In this document: one piece after another, positions 17,697 to 29,047 of the stretch
How the letters are laid out: every line of letters begins with the position of its first letter
Position numbering within the stretch: the first letter of the stretch is position 1
Source: an uncultured Ilumatobacter sp.
Lineage (GTDB): Bacteria; Actinomycetota; Acidimicrobiia; Acidimicrobiales; Ilumatobacteraceae
Direction: 5' to 3'
Length of the DNA: 40,391 nt
Assembly (NCBI GenBank): GCA_905182555.1
Contig: CAJJBX010000019.1
Span: 1 to 40,391, forward strand
Made by a program: the position numbers and the translations under genes
Notes under the pieces: generated by a model
What the model was told of the DNA's origin: nothing
Database searches by the model: none
Seen by the model: the letters and a program-made list of their open reading frames with translations, nothing else

Positions 17697-17777
17697 GCGG
17701 TCACACTGTGCCTGACACCGTATGAGACACAGTATGAGACACAGTATGAGACACAGTATGAGACACAGTGTGACCGC
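17697..17777. repeat. Palindrome enclosing four 12-bp tandem repeats
   Basis: Perfect 14-bp arms GCGGTCACACTGTG (17697-17710) and CACAGTGTGACCGC (17764-17777) enclose four copies of TATGAGACACAG (17721-17768). The last unit merges into the right arm. It lies between the 3' end of the lipoprotein gene and the start of the ABC operon, so it may terminate the former. A related palindrome lies at the other end of the ABC operon. Confidence 0.85.
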
Positions 17778-17781
17778 GTGC

Positions 17782-18378
17782 TCAGCTGTTGGAAAACTGG
17801 AACCCGCAGTTGGGATTGGTGAAGTTGTCGATCCGCAGCGATGCGATTCCCGCGTCCCTTGCTGCGTCCTGCAACTCCGGCTTTGCGAAGATCCCCTGGA
17901 TGTTCGCCAGGTCGTCGGCAGTCTGGATCTTGGTGAATGCCTCGACGAGCGCGGGCGTCAGCCGTGCCGTGCCGTCAGCGACCGCACGGATCTCTGCATC
18001 AATGCCCGAGGGGGCAACGGCGGCAGCACGATCGTAAGCCGCCAACGTTTCAGGGAGCGATGCCTCGATCTCCGTGGCGAGCGTTGCGAATGCAGCGATG
18101 ATCTCAGCCTCCGACGTGCCTTCCGGATCCGTCGCGACACGCTGCAGGATCTCGTTCGTCGCGGCGGCGGTCTGATCCGACAGGTCTTGGACGAATTTCA
18201 GCTCGGCGCAGGCCTGCTCGATGTCACCAGCGCTTCCTGGCGCGCGCTCGGGAACCGTGGTCGACACAATTGAAGCGGTCGGGCTCAGAACAGCAGCAGG
18301 TCCAGATTCGCTTCCGCCACAGCCTGTAACCAAGAACAGGATCGATGCGGACATGGCGAGCAGACGCTGGGGCTTCAC
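17782..18378 (-). CDS. Hypothetical lipoprotein
   Basis: The 198-residue product has a lipoprotein signal: a basic start (KPQR), a hydrophobic core and lipobox LVTGC followed by GGSESG. The mature part is mostly alpha-helical and rich in Ala, Asp and Glu. No catalytic motif is recognised. GTG 18378 is chosen over ATG 18354 because it supplies the basic n-region and because a TAGCGT box (18392-18387, minus strand) lies 8 nt upstream. The longer frame to 18498 runs past this promoter and is unlikely. Confidence 0.7.
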   Translation of the reverse strand: MKPQRLLAMSASILFLVTGCGGSESGPAAVLSPTASIVSTTVPERAPGSAGDIEQACAELKFVQDLSDQTAAATNEILQRVATDPEGTSEAEIIAAFATLATEIEASLPETLAAYDRAAAVAPSGIDAEIRAVADGTARLTPALVEAFTKIQTADDLANIQGIFAKPELQDAARDAGIASLRIDNFTNPNCGFQFSNS

Positions 18379-18463
18379 ACTGCGAGACGCTACCCATCTC
18401 GACCGATCCGCGGAACGTCTCCCACCGCAAGTGAACCTCCTGCGCTCGTCTACGCTTGGCTTC

Positions 18464-18889
18464 ATGCCTTTGACTGGAGAATACGTTCCGAGCACCATGG
18501 ACTGGGTCCGCGAACAGGTCGATACCTACGAGGCCACGAACGGCCGCGACGCAAACACCCTGCGCGAAACCGGGATCCCCATCATCGTCGTCACCACCAA
18601 AGGTGCAAGCAGCGGCAACGTTCGCAAGTTCGCACTCTCTTCTCACTCTACCCCGCACTCGTCGCGTCGATCGGCGGCGCCCCGCAGAACCCGTCCTGGT
18701 ACCACAATCTCGTTGCCGAACCGCTGGGCGCATGTGCTGCGGCAGCACGCGGTCCTCGTAGTCGCCGTCGTCGAAGGCGACGACCGCCAGGCGTGGTGGG
18801 ACCGAGCAGTCGAGGTCTTCCCGACCTACGCCCAGTACGCCGAGAAAACTGACCGCACCATTCCGGTCTTCGTTGCCCGCCCCCACTAA
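18464..18889 (+). pseudogene. Deazaflavin (F420)-dependent nitroreductase family protein, frame-broken
   Basis: The N terminus reads YVPSTMDWVREQVDTYEATN ... GIPIIVVTTKGASSGNVRKFAL, typical of the DDN-like deazaflavin-dependent family. The expected core VASIGGAPQNPSWYHNLVAEPL is present but in another frame (about 18661-18727), and the C terminus VVEGDDRQAWWDRAVEVFPTYAQYAEKT returns to the first frame. Two compensating shifts are therefore needed, near 18635-18660 and 18730-18765. A TACGCT box at 18451-18456 lies 7 nt before the ATG. Members bind F420 and reduce nitro compounds, quinones or similar electrophiles. Confidence 0.82.
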
Positions 18890-18923
18890 CGACCTGGTCC
18901 CGCGGATCTGACAAAGTCACTCG

Positions 18924-20159
18924 GTGTCCGCAGTACAAACGGAGAGCCAGCAGCCGGCGAACGCCATCACGGTTCGACCATTCCGCCTGCTGTGGCTCAA
19001 CAATCTGTCTTTTTTCCTGGTCTCGAACGCACAACGGTTTGTCTTCGGGTGGCTGGTCCTCGACGGCCTCAACCGCAGCGAAAGCGATCAGGGCATTGCC
19101 GTGTTTACGCTTGGACTCCCGGCAGCGTTGCTCGTGTTGCAGGCTGGCGCCTGGGCCGACCGATGGGACCGCCGACGGATGCTGATCTGGACGCAGGTCA
19201 CCGGTGGCGCCGTGATGGCCGCAACCGCGCTGTTGGTCCGTGCCGACACGATCTCGTTTGGATGGGTCATCGTGATGACCCTGTTTGCCGGTGCCGCGTC
19301 AGCAATCGGACAGCCGGTCCGTTCGTCCCTCATCCCCGTGCTGGTCGCGAAGGACCAGCTGTTCAGCGCTATTGCGGTCAACGCCATTGCAATGACATTG
19401 TCTCTGATCCTCGGGCCAGTGCTCGCCAAGGTCGTTGGTGACCAGTACGGGTTCGACGGAGCATTCTGGTTCCAGTCCGGCCTGATGTTCGCCGGCGTGA
19501 TTTTCCTGCTGCGGCTCGACGTTCCGCCGCACGTTGACCTGCCGCCGAAGCGGCCGATTATTGCCGACATGAAGGAGGCCCTTCGTCACGTCCTCGGCGA
19601 CGCCAACCTTCGGGTCCTGTTCGGCCTGCTGGTCATAGCCAGCCTCACTGTCAACCCTGCGATCATGGTCACGCTGCAGGCCCACGTCAAAGACGGTCTG
19701 GGTCGCACCGCTGGCGACGCCGCCCTGCCCTTCGCGCTGATGGGCATTGGCATCGCAATCAGCTCCGTCGTGGTAATGCGCAAGGGCGATATGAAAAACA
19801 AGGGCACAGCCTTCCAGCGTGCACTGATCTGCGGTTCGACCATCACCATTCTGACCGGTCGCACCACCGACTTCTGGCAGGTTCTGGTCCTCGCCTTCTT
19901 CATGGGCCTGGCTGGCGGGTTCTACATAAACATGAACCAGGGCCTCATCCAGGCCAACACACCACAACCGCTGATGGGCCGGGTGATGGGCCTCTACGCC
20001 CTGACATCCTTCGGCGTCATGCCATTTGGAGCGCTCATACTCGGTGCCATTGCCTCGTTGACGAGCGCTGGCGCAGCAATTAGTGGCGCAGCGATGATCA
20101 GCTTGGTCAGCGTGGCCACCACGTACCTGAGCCAGCGCGGATTACGCGAACTCAGCTAA
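18924..20159 (+). CDS. MFS transporter
   Basis: The 411-residue protein has 11-12 hydrophobic segments and the MFS loop 2-3 motif GAWADRWDRRRMLI. The sequence VRSSLIPVLVAKDQLFSAIAVNAIAMTLSLILGPVLA resembles the enterobactin-exporter-like (EntS) branch of the family. Substrate is unknown; efflux of a small molecule is the usual guess. The GTG start lies 34 bp after the nitroreductase stop. Just beyond its end lies the 17-bp tandem repeat that includes the helicase stop codon. Confidence 0.9.
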   Translation: MSAVQTESQQPANAITVRPFRLLWLNNLSFFLVSNAQRFVFGWLVLDGLNRSESDQGIAVFTLGLPAALLVLQAGAWADRWDRRRMLIWTQVTGGAVMAATALLVRADTISFGWVIVMTLFAGAASAIGQPVRSSLIPVLVAKDQLFSAIAVNAIAMTLSLILGPVLAKVVGDQYGFDGAFWFQSGLMFAGVIFLLRLDVPPHVDLPPKRPIIADMKEALRHVLGDANLRVLFGLLVIASLTVNPAIMVTLQAHVKDGLGRTAGDAALPFALMGIGIAISSVVVMRKGDMKNKGTAFQRALICGSTITILTGRTTDFWQVLVLAFFMGLAGGFYINMNQGLIQANTPQPLMGRVMGLYALTSFGVMPFGALILGAIASLTSAGAAISGAAMISLVSVATTYLSQRGLRELS

Positions 20160-20180
20160 AAGTCAGCTACTCGTCAGATC

Positions 20181-20231
20181 GGAGTCAGGACATGGACGGA
20201 GTCAGGACATGGACGGAGTCAGGACATGGAC
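20181..20231. repeat. Tandem repeat, 3 x 17 bp, overlapping the helicase stop codon
   Basis: Three exact copies of GGAGTCAGGACATGGAC lie at 20181-20197, 20198-20214 and 20215-20231. The third copy contains the TGA stop (20219-20221 on the minus strand) and the last codons of the DEAD-box helicase, so the other two copies are duplications of a coding end placed after the gene. Confidence 0.9.
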
Positions 20232-21544
20232 GGCGCCAGCGTGGCAGCCGCCTTGATGTCGTCGCCGAAAGATTCGAGCTGCTCGAGCCGCTTGTCATTC
20301 GAGAACACGTCGACCGCCTTGGACGGTTCCATCTTCATCATCCGCTGCAGGATACGAACCTGGGTGACCTGGTTGTACTCAGACAGCGTGATCGCCCAGC
20401 CATCGCGGCCAGCGCGAGCTGTACGACCAGAACGGTGGAGGTAGTCCTTGACGTCCTTTGCCGGCTCGTAGTGGATGACCGCGCCGATGTCGTCGATGTC
20501 GATGCCGCGAGCGGCAACGTCGGTAGCCACAAGAATCTGCAGTTTTCCTTCGGCAAATGAGCGCATCACGCGCTCACGCGTTTTCTGCTGGAGGTCACCA
20601 TGAATCGCCATCGCGTCGATGCCGAGTTCCTGCAGCCGCTCGGTGGCCTTGTCGCACTGCCGCTTAGTCTGGCAAAACACAATCAGCTTCGGAATGCCGC
20701 GAGCGATGGCGCCAATGACCTTGTCACGGTCCATATGGTGGATACCGAGGAACAAATGGCTCATGTTGCCGACCGTGTCGGTTGCCTCGTCAACGGCAAC
20801 CGTGACCGGATCGGTCTGATACGCCCGGATGAGGTGCCCAACGTCGCCATCGAGCGTTGCTGAGAACAACATGGTCTGGTTGCGGTTGACGCAGTGGCGC
20901 AGTATCCACTCGACCTGCGGGGTAAATCCGTCGTCGGCCATACGATCAGCTTCGTCAAGCGTGACGATCTGGACGTCTTCGAGGCTGACCTCGTTCGACT
21001 TAATGAGGTCGATCAGGCGCAGCGGGGTGGCGACGACGAGCTCAATGCCCTTCGCCATCTCTTCGACCTGGTGATGGCGAGATGCGCCACCGTAGACGGG
21101 CAGAACGTTCATGCCGGCGTGCTGCGCAACAGGCTGCAGCACTTCGGCCACCTGAATAGCGAGCTCGCGCGTCGGGACGAGGACGAGGCCGAGGGGCTTG
21201 GTCGGCGCTGCTTTGTCAGTGATGCGGGCGAGCATCGGGATGCCGAATGCAAGCGTCTTGCCGGAACCAGTCTTGGCTCGTCCGCAGACGTCGTCGCCGC
21301 GCATAGCAACAGGAATTGCCTCAGTCTGGATGTTGAACGGTTGGGCAAACCCGCAGGCGGCAAGGCCATCGTCAATCCGCGTCGGGACGCCAAGATCAAA
21401 AAAGCCTGTCGGCGCTTCGACCGGCGGCAAAACATTGACCGTTGTCAGATTCGATGTGTTGACGTGGTCGCGGGACGAGTCGTCAGACTCTCGTGGCGTC
21501 CGCTTGCGACGAGGCGCTCCGCGTCGTGCTGTATTTTCTGTCAT
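20219..21544 (-). CDS. DEAD-box RNA helicase
   Basis: The 441-residue protein has all core helicase motifs: the Q motif (FFDLGVPTRIDDGLAA ... FNIQTEAIP), motif I AKTGSGKT, Ia PTRELA, II DEAD, III SAT, IV LIVFCQTKRQCD, V ATDVAARGID and VI HRSGRTARAG. A basic, disordered tail of about 40 residues precedes them. Motif Ib reads TPLR instead of the usual TPGR, a small oddity. It unwinds or remodels RNA, probably in ribosome assembly or cold adaptation. Its C-terminal codons lie in a 17-bp tandem repeat. Confidence 0.95.
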   Translation of the reverse strand: MTENTARRGAPRRKRTPRESDDSSRDHVNTSNLTTVNVLPPVEAPTGFFDLGVPTRIDDGLAACGFAQPFNIQTEAIPVAMRGDDVCGRAKTGSGKTLAFGIPMLARITDKAAPTKPLGLVLVPTRELAIQVAEVLQPVAQHAGMNVLPVYGGASRHHQVEEMAKGIELVVATPLRLIDLIKSNEVSLEDVQIVTLDEADRMADDGFTPQVEWILRHCVNRNQTMLFSATLDGDVGHLIRAYQTDPVTVAVDEATDTVGNMSHLFLGIHHMDRDKVIGAIARGIPKLIVFCQTKRQCDKATERLQELGIDAMAIHGDLQQKTRERVMRSFAEGKLQILVATDVAARGIDIDDIGAVIHYEPAKDVKDYLHRSGRTARAGRDGWAITLSEYNQVTQVRILQRMMKMEPSKAVDVFSNDKRLEQLESFGDDIKAAATLAPSMS

Positions 21545-21637
21545 TGTGCCCGTCAGGGTACCGCTCGCAGCTCGTGTCGGCCGGTTTCACCAACATGCTG
21601 TTATTCACTGACATTTCCCACGCTGGTCGACGGGTGC

Positions 21638-23562
<1,925 letters not shown>

Positions 23563-23670
23563 CACCACGATCCTGCCAGCCTCTCGTCTGCGTCATGTTT
23601 CTGGTGCCAATTTGAGCCACAACCATCACGCCGTCGCTGTGAGACCGAACGCTCTGACTAGGTTGTTGGT

Positions 23671-24109
23671 ATGACCTGGATGGTGACAGCGGTTCGTCGA
23701 TCCCTCTGGCTGGTGCTGATCGGTACCGCTGGCGGAGTCATCTGGTCATGGTGGCGAGACCGCACCGCACCGCCGACGCCTCCAACACCGCCGCAATGGC
23801 CGCCACTTAAGCCGGCCAAAGTCGAAGAGCACGGCGGCAACTGCGACAACGGCGACAACGGCGACAACAAAGACAGGAGCCAATGCTCTCGTCGACTCAC
23901 CGGATGGACGTTCCGATGCTGCCACCGGTTCAAGGTTGGCGCCAAAGGCTGACGGTTCATGCCCCGACTCGCACCTGATCAAAGCAAACGACAACTCAGG
24001 GATCTTCCACGTTCCCGGCGGCCGCTTCTATGACCGCACCAAGGCCGAGCGTTGCTATGCCAGTGCGGCCGACGCCGTTGCAGACGGCTACCGTCCGGCG
24101 AAGGCTTAA
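23671..24109 (+). CDS. Small membrane-anchored protein with C-terminal HxIKAN...FHVPGG domain (frameshifted)
   Basis: The N terminus (MTWMVTAVRRSLWLVLIGTAGGVIWSWW region) is a single membrane anchor, followed by a Pro-rich PPTPPTPPQWPPLKPAK linker. The frame then shifts by +1 at about 23818-23832. In the new frame a Thr/Ala-rich linker leads to ADGSCPDSHLIKANDNSGIFHVP and GGRFYDRTKAERCYASAADA, ending at TAA 24107-24109. This C-terminal motif recurs in actinobacterial proteins and resembles what databases call the sunset domain, but I am not certain of that name. TAGGTT (23659-23664) lies 6 nt before the ATG, so the message is probably leaderless. The role is unknown. The joined protein is about 146 residues. 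Confidence 0.65.
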
Positions 24110-24173
24110 ACGGGCCTCAACACGCTTCCTGAATACCCCAAACTGCACCTCGAACTGCACAGGAGAAACCACC

Positions 24174-24362
24174 ATGAAGGTCACCGTTGACTTCGACAGC
24201 TGCGCATCTACCGGCGCCTGCATGCAGGTGTGCCCTGAAGTATTCGAGGTCCGCAACGATGGCTACCTCTACATCCTGCAGGAAAATCCGGGGCCCGAGT
24301 TGGCCGCCAAGGTCAACGAGGCAGCCGACATGTGCCCGACCGCAGCTATCACGGTCGAGTAA
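24174..24362 (+). CDS. Ferredoxin, single cluster, [3Fe-4S]/[4Fe-4S] type
   Basis: This 62-residue ferredoxin has C10-x5-C16-x3-C20-P and C54-P. The second position of the usual CxxCxxC motif is Thr13, so the likely ligands are C10, C16 and C54, as in the [3Fe-4S] ferredoxins that serve cytochromes P450; C20 is an extra cysteine. It carries electrons in the cytoplasm. No P450 gene is in the window. The start is supported by AGGAG (24161-24165) 8 nt upstream of the ATG. Confidence 0.93.
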   Translation: MKVTVDFDSCASTGACMQVCPEVFEVRNDGYLYILQENPGPELAAKVNEAADMCPTAAITVE

Positions 24363-24420
24363 TCCCCGTCGCTTCGACCGAAATTCCGCTGCTGCGGGAC
24401 GTTCTCGCTAGGTTGCCAAC

Positions 24421-25263
24421 GTGGGATTTCACGCACAACTTGAACGTTCGTGGGCCGCATCGTCATCGATGCTCTGTGTCGGCCTCGACCCTGATCCAGC
24501 CCGGATGCCAACCTCGCTCGAAGGAGCTCCCGACGCGATCGAGCGGTTTTGCCGAGCAATCGTCGACGCGACCGCCGACCTCGTGTGCGCGTTCAAACCG
24601 CAGATCGCCTACTTCGCGAGCCAACGTGAAGAAGCTGCGCTCGAACGGATCTGCACGTATATTCGCGAGACTTATCCCGACGTCACACTGATTCTCGACG
24701 CCAAGCGCGGCGACATCGGCTCAACCGCCGAGCACTACGCCCGCGAGGCATTCGGCCGGTACTCAGCCCATGCGGTCACCGTCAACCCGTACCTTGGGAC
24801 CGACTCGGTTAAACCATTCTTCCATCACACTGGCGACGGTGGTGGCGGAGTCATTGCCCTGTGCCGCACGAGCAACCCCGGAGGCGACGACTTCCAATCG
24901 CTGGTCACGGCGGACGAGCACGGTGGCAAGCCTGTCTACATGCATGTGGCCGAGCGGGTCGCTAACGAATGGTCCCAGCTCGGCGACTGCGGTCTGGTCG
25001 TCGGTGCGACCTACCCGGAAGAACTCGCCGAGGTGCGCGGCGCTGCACCCGGCATCCCGTTCCTCGTGCCCGGCGTCGGAGCTCAGGGGGGCGATGCCGC
25101 GACCGTTGTCGAGCACGGGACCAACGCCGCACGTAGCGGGCTGATGGTCAGCTCCTCGAGAGCTGTGCTCTACGCCAGCAGCGGTGAAGACTTTGCAGTG
25201 GCTGCCCGAGCTGAAGCGCAGCGCACCGCAGCATCACTCACGATCAGCGCAAACCGAACGTGA
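24421..25263 (+). CDS. pyrF: Orotidine 5'-phosphate decarboxylase PyrF
   Basis: PyrF converts OMP to UMP, the last step of pyrimidine synthesis. The 280-residue protein is the longer group of the family found in Actinobacteria. It opens FHAQLERSW, has MLCVGLDPDPARMP, FKPQIAYFA, the catalytic DAKRGDIGSTAEHYA, VNPYLGTDSVKPF and the phosphate-binding VPGVGAQGGDAATVV. The GTG start at 24421 has a TAGGTT box (24409-24414) 6 nt upstream, exactly as for the gene at 23671, suggesting a leaderless mRNA. Confidence 0.95.
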   Translation: MGFHAQLERSWAASSSMLCVGLDPDPARMPTSLEGAPDAIERFCRAIVDATADLVCAFKPQIAYFASQREEAALERICTYIRETYPDVTLILDAKRGDIGSTAEHYAREAFGRYSAHAVTVNPYLGTDSVKPFFHHTGDGGGGVIALCRTSNPGGDDFQSLVTADEHGGKPVYMHVAERVANEWSQLGDCGLVVGATYPEELAEVRGAAPGIPFLVPGVGAQGGDAATVVEHGTNAARSGLMVSSSRAVLYASSGEDFAVAARAEAQRTAASLTISANRT

Positions 25264-25284
25264 TGTTCTTGTCACGCTTTGGTC

Positions 25285-25344
25285 TGACCTGAATGTGACA
25301 TGACCTGAATGTGACATGACCTGAATGTGACATGACCTGAATGA
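25285..25344. repeat. Tandem repeat, 3.75 x 16 bp, between pyrF and serA
   Basis: Unit TGACCTGAATGTGACA occurs at 25285-25300, 25301-25316 and 25317-25332, with a partial fourth copy at 25333-25344 that abuts the serA stop codon. It fills most of the convergent gap between pyrF and serA. Confidence 0.9.
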
Positions 25345-26905
25345 TTAGAGAGTCTTGATGTCGATGATGCCGGGGGCGGCACGCAGCGCAGCGAGCGTGG
25401 CCTCGGGGACCACAGCCGTCGGAGCGATCAGCATGACCGCCGTGCCGGAGCCTTCGACGCGACTGACGTCCATGTCGGCAATGTTGACCTCGGCACTACC
25501 GAGGAGCGTGCCGACGGTACCAATGACGCCTGGGCGATCGTCGTTGGTGATGACGACCATGTGGTCGGCGGGCGGCACGTCAAACGGGATGTTGTCGATG
25601 TTGACGATGCGCTGATCATTCCGCGGGCCCGACAGCGTGCCCGAAATCGAATGCTCGCCACCGCGTAAAGTCAAGAGATTGACGTAGTCGGCGGCCGTGG
25701 CGCAGTTGACGTCACGCACTTCGACGCCATGTTCCTTGGCGAGTTGCGGTGCGTTGACGTAGGTGACAGGCTCATCGGAAATTGCCCCGAAGAATCCCTT
25801 CAGTACAGCGAGTTCGAGGATGCGGGTGTCGTAGCCAGCAATTTCACCTTCTGTACAGACCTCCAGCGTCTTGGGGAGCGATCCGTTCAGCGAAACGAAC
25901 AACGCACCGAGGCGCTCAGCGAGCGGCAGGTACGGACGAATCGTCTCGTTCGCTTCGGCCGCATCGACGTTGACCGCAAACGGCACGAACTCGCCGGCAA
26001 GCGCGAGTTCGACCATGGTGGCAATGGTGTCGCCGGCCTTGTCTTGGGCTTCGTTGGTGCTCGCAACCGAGGTGCGGGGTGACGACCACGCTTGGCAGTT
26101 CGAACAGCGGCGACTCGGTCATGGGCTCGGTCGAGAACACGTCAATACCGGCACCGGCAATCACGCCGTCGCGGATGCAGTCAGCCAGATCGCCTTCGTG
26201 GACAATGCCGCCGCGGGCCACGTTAATGACGCGCAGCGAAGGCTTCGCCTTGAGCAGCAGGTCACGATTGATGAGACCAAGCGTCTCCGGCGTCTTCGGG
26301 AGGTGAACCGTCAAGAAGTCCGACTCGGCGACCACTTGATCGAGGGCCATCAGTTCGACACCCATCACCTTTGCCCGTTCTTCTGAGACGAAGGGGTCAT
26401 AGGCGACGATCCGCATGCCGAACGCCTTGGCACGGTCCGCCACCAGCTTGCCGATGCGGCCGAGGCCAACGACACCGAGGGTCTTGTCGACAAGCTCGAC
26501 GCCCGTCCAGCGACTGCGCTCCCAGCGACCTGCGACGAGGGCGGCGTGGGCTTGCGGAACGTTGCGCGCCGTGGCGAGGATGAGTGCCATCGTGTGCTCA
26601 GCAGCCGACACGATATTGCTCTGCGGCGCGTTGACGACCATGACTCCCTGCTTGGTGGCGGCAGCGACGTCGACGTTGTCGAGGCCAATCCCTGCACGGC
26701 CGACCACCATCAGATTGTTCGCAACTGCGAGCAACTCTGCATTGACCTGTGTCGCTGAGCGGATGATCAGTGCCGCCGCTCCAGGAATAATCGTGAGCAG
26801 TTCTTCGGCAGACTTGCCGATCTGGATGTCGACATCGTGACCGGCTTGACGAAGCCGTTCGAGTCCACCGTCAGCAATTTCTTCAGTCACCAGGATACGA
26901 GCCAT
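25345..26905 (-). CDS. serA: D-3-phosphoglycerate dehydrogenase SerA (single-base frameshift)
   Basis: SerA oxidises 3-phosphoglycerate to start serine synthesis. The N-terminal 270 or so residues hold the substrate and NAD domains: VVGRAGIGLDNVDVAAA, VGLGRIGKLVADRAKAFGM, RVINVARGGIVHE and TPHLG. The frame breaks at 26065-26066, where an extra base turns the expected TPHLGASTNEAQDKAGDTIA into an unrelated tail. The second part, in the next frame from about 26060 down to 25345, carries the intervening domain and a C-terminal ACT domain (HMVVITNDDRPGVIGTVGTLLG). Rejoined, the protein has about 520 residues, like the mycobacterial enzyme. One base is enough to restore it, so sequence error is likely. 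Confidence 0.93.
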
Positions 26906-27011
26906 AGATAGTGCCTATCGGCGCTCCGGTCCCCCTTCCAAGGAATTTGACGAACCGTTTGCATCGTTCCTCGCTGCATCCACTGATCACCGACGAAGTA
27001 CCGTGCGAGAC

Positions 27012-28253
27012 GTGTCCGATGACCACTCCGCTCAACCCGATCTGCGGGCGATCGAGTTCTGGTTCGTCGAACGCGGCGTTCCGCACTTCGTCGAGCGAAA
27101 AACGGATGGATCAGCGCTCGATGCCTGGACCCGCGCTCTACCGCTCCTCGTTGTCGCCTATCTGCTGCAGGGTCTCAATGCGCTGAACCTGGCCGAGTGG
27201 TCCTTCGAACGGAATCTCTCCGTCGCTGTGGCGGTCATCACCATGCTGTTGGCCGCCTGGGTGTTGTCCAATCGGCTACGCGGCGTCCCAGCCTTTGCCC
27301 GGCCCACCGATATCGATGCGCCGGAACTCGCGCTCTTCCTCTTCGTCCCGGCCGTCCCAGCACTGCTGTTCGCGCAGACCGGCGATGCAATCCAGAGCGT
27401 CCTGTCCGCAGCCGTCCTTCTTGCCGCGATCTACATCTGGTCTTCATACGGCCTCGGGCCGCTCACACGATGGGGTTTGCGTCGTGGCCGCAACCAGTTA
27501 ACCGGCCTGGGTTCCCTTGTCGCTCGGGCCCTTCCCCTGCTCCTACTCTTCAATACCTTCTTGTTCATCAAAACAGAAGTTTGGGAGATGGCCGGCACGT
27601 TGAACGGCTGGGCCTACGTCGTGGTCATCTTGACGTTCGCGTCGCTTGGAGTGGCCTTCGCGTTGAGCCGGGTCCCGGGGGTGATCCGCGCGATGCGGTC
27701 ATTCGAATCATGGAGCGACATTGATGAGCACTTGCAAGGGACTCCAGCGGCCGGGCTGGCGACCCCCACTGGCGAACTTGTCGAAGACCGGCTGCGCCTG
27801 CGCCAGCGGTTCAACATTGGCTTGATCGTCTTATTCGGACAGGCCTTGCAGATCACCCTGGTCACGGTGGCGCTGACCGGCTTCTTCATCGGTTTCGGCT
27901 TCTTCGCCATTACCGAGACCACCACCCTCGGCTGGACCCGGCTCGACGAGGTCCATGCCCTCACCGACTGGTCCTTCGGCGGCCGCCCGCTCATCCTGTC
28001 CGAGCCCTTGCTCCGAGTATCGGTATTCCTCGGATCGTTCTCTGGCATGTACTTCACCGTCGTTCTGACCACCGATGACACCTACCGCACCGAGTTCGCT
28101 GACGACGTCGGACCCGAGGTTCGCGAGGCGCTAGCGGTACGTAGCGCGTACCGTGTCGCACGAGGAACCCATCCACAGTCGGCGCTTGCAACAGCGACCC
28201 CAACACCAGTTCCGAGGGCGTCAAACGACGCTGCGGAGGAAGTCCAGGCATGA
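27012..28253 (+). CDS. Uncharacterised multi-pass membrane protein
   Basis: The protein of about 413 residues has seven or more hydrophobic segments, among them LLVVAYLLQGLNALNLA, VAVAVITMLLAAWVLS, LALFLFVPAVPALLFA, LLFNTFLFI and ITLVTVALTGFFIGFGFFAI. A charged, probably cytoplasmic C-terminal tail follows. I do not recognise the family. GTG 27012 is preferred over GTG 27003 because TACCGT (26999-27004) is 7 nt upstream of it and would overlap the earlier start. Its stop overlaps the GNAT start by ATGA, making it the first gene of a three-gene operon, so a link to amino-acid conversion is possible. Confidence 0.75.
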   Translation: MSDDHSAQPDLRAIEFWFVERGVPHFVERKTDGSALDAWTRALPLLVVAYLLQGLNALNLAEWSFERNLSVAVAVITMLLAAWVLSNRLRGVPAFARPTDIDAPELALFLFVPAVPALLFAQTGDAIQSVLSAAVLLAAIYIWSSYGLGPLTRWGLRRGRNQLTGLGSLVARALPLLLLFNTFLFIKTEVWEMAGTLNGWAYVVVILTFASLGVAFALSRVPGVIRAMRSFESWSDIDEHLQGTPAAGLATPTGELVEDRLRLRQRFNIGLIVLFGQALQITLVTVALTGFFIGFGFFAITETTTLGWTRLDEVHALTDWSFGGRPLILSEPLLRVSVFLGSFSGMYFTVVLTTDDTYRTEFADDVGPEVREALAVRSAYRVARGTHPQSALATATPTPVPRASNDAAEEVQA

Positions 28254-29047
28254 GCACCATCGACGCTGCGAACGGCGAAACTCCGGCTGCCGGCACAGAA
28301 CCGTCATCGCCACCGTCCACGATCCAGATCCGCGAACTGACGGTCGCCGACGAGATGGTCGTGCTGGGCGATGTCTTCCAACAGGTGTGGGGCTCCGCGA
28401 CCGAGATCATCCGCCTTGAGATGCTGATGGCGATCTCTCACGCCGGCGGCTACGTGGTTGGAGCGTTCGACATGAGTCGCGGTCACGACGACCGCGGCGA
28501 GATCCTCGGCGCTTCCGTCGGCGTACTCGCCGTCCACCATGGCCAGCCTGCGCTGCACAGCCATGTCACCGGCATTTTGGCCGGGGCTCGCAGCACGGGC
28601 CTTGGCCGGGCAATGAAGCTGCATCAACAGCAATGGGCGCTCGACCGCGGAATCGAATGGATTGTCTGGACCTTCGACCCGCTCGTCCAGCGCAACGCCT
28701 GGTTCAACATTGCGATCCTCGGAGCCGAGGTACACGAATACCTGCCCCACTTCTACGGAACAATGACCGATGCGATCAACGCCGGCGACGACTCCGACCG
28801 TCTCTTGATGGCGTGGTCGACTGCGACCAATCCCGACGACGCGCCCCGTGACGGCACTACACATCTTGGCCAGCCAGGCGTCACGCTGATCCCGACGCCG
28901 GACGACATCGTGACGTTGCGCCGGACTGACCTGAATGAAGTTGCTCGATGGCGCGGCTCCACACGAACAGCATTGACCGAGGGACTCGCGTCTGGTTCTC
29001 AGATCGTCGGTTTCACGCGTGACGGTGATTACGTGGTGTCTACATGA
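28250..29047 (+). CDS. GNAT-family acyltransferase (COG3375-like)
   Basis: The 265-residue protein resembles the GNAT subgroup found beside OSBS/N-succinylamino-acid racemases. It shows TIQIRELTVADEMVVLGDVFQQVWG, the acyl-CoA loop ILAGARSTGLGRAMKLHQQQWAL and IEWIVWTFDPLVQRNAWFNIAILGAEVHEYLPHFYG. In Geobacillus a member of this group succinylates D-amino acids before racemisation. The same role is inferred here from the neighbour, not proved. It overlaps both neighbours by ATGA. Confidence 0.85.
   Translation: MSTIDAANGETPAAGTEPSSPPSTIQIRELTVADEMVVLGDVFQQVWGSATEIIRLEMLMAISHAGGYVVGAFDMSRGHDDRGEILGASVGVLAVHHGQPALHSHVTGILAGARSTGLGRAMKLHQQQWALDRGIEWIVWTFDPLVQRNAWFNIAILGAEVHEYLPHFYGTMTDAINAGDDSDRLLMAWSTATNPDDAPRDGTTHLGQPGVTLIPTPDDIVTLRRTDLNEVARWRGSTRTALTEGLASGSQIVGFTRDGDYVVST

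Noticed and set aside
17721..17768. CRISPR-like array
   Set aside because: The repeats are 12 bp and directly adjacent with no spacers; it is a tandem repeat inside a palindrome.
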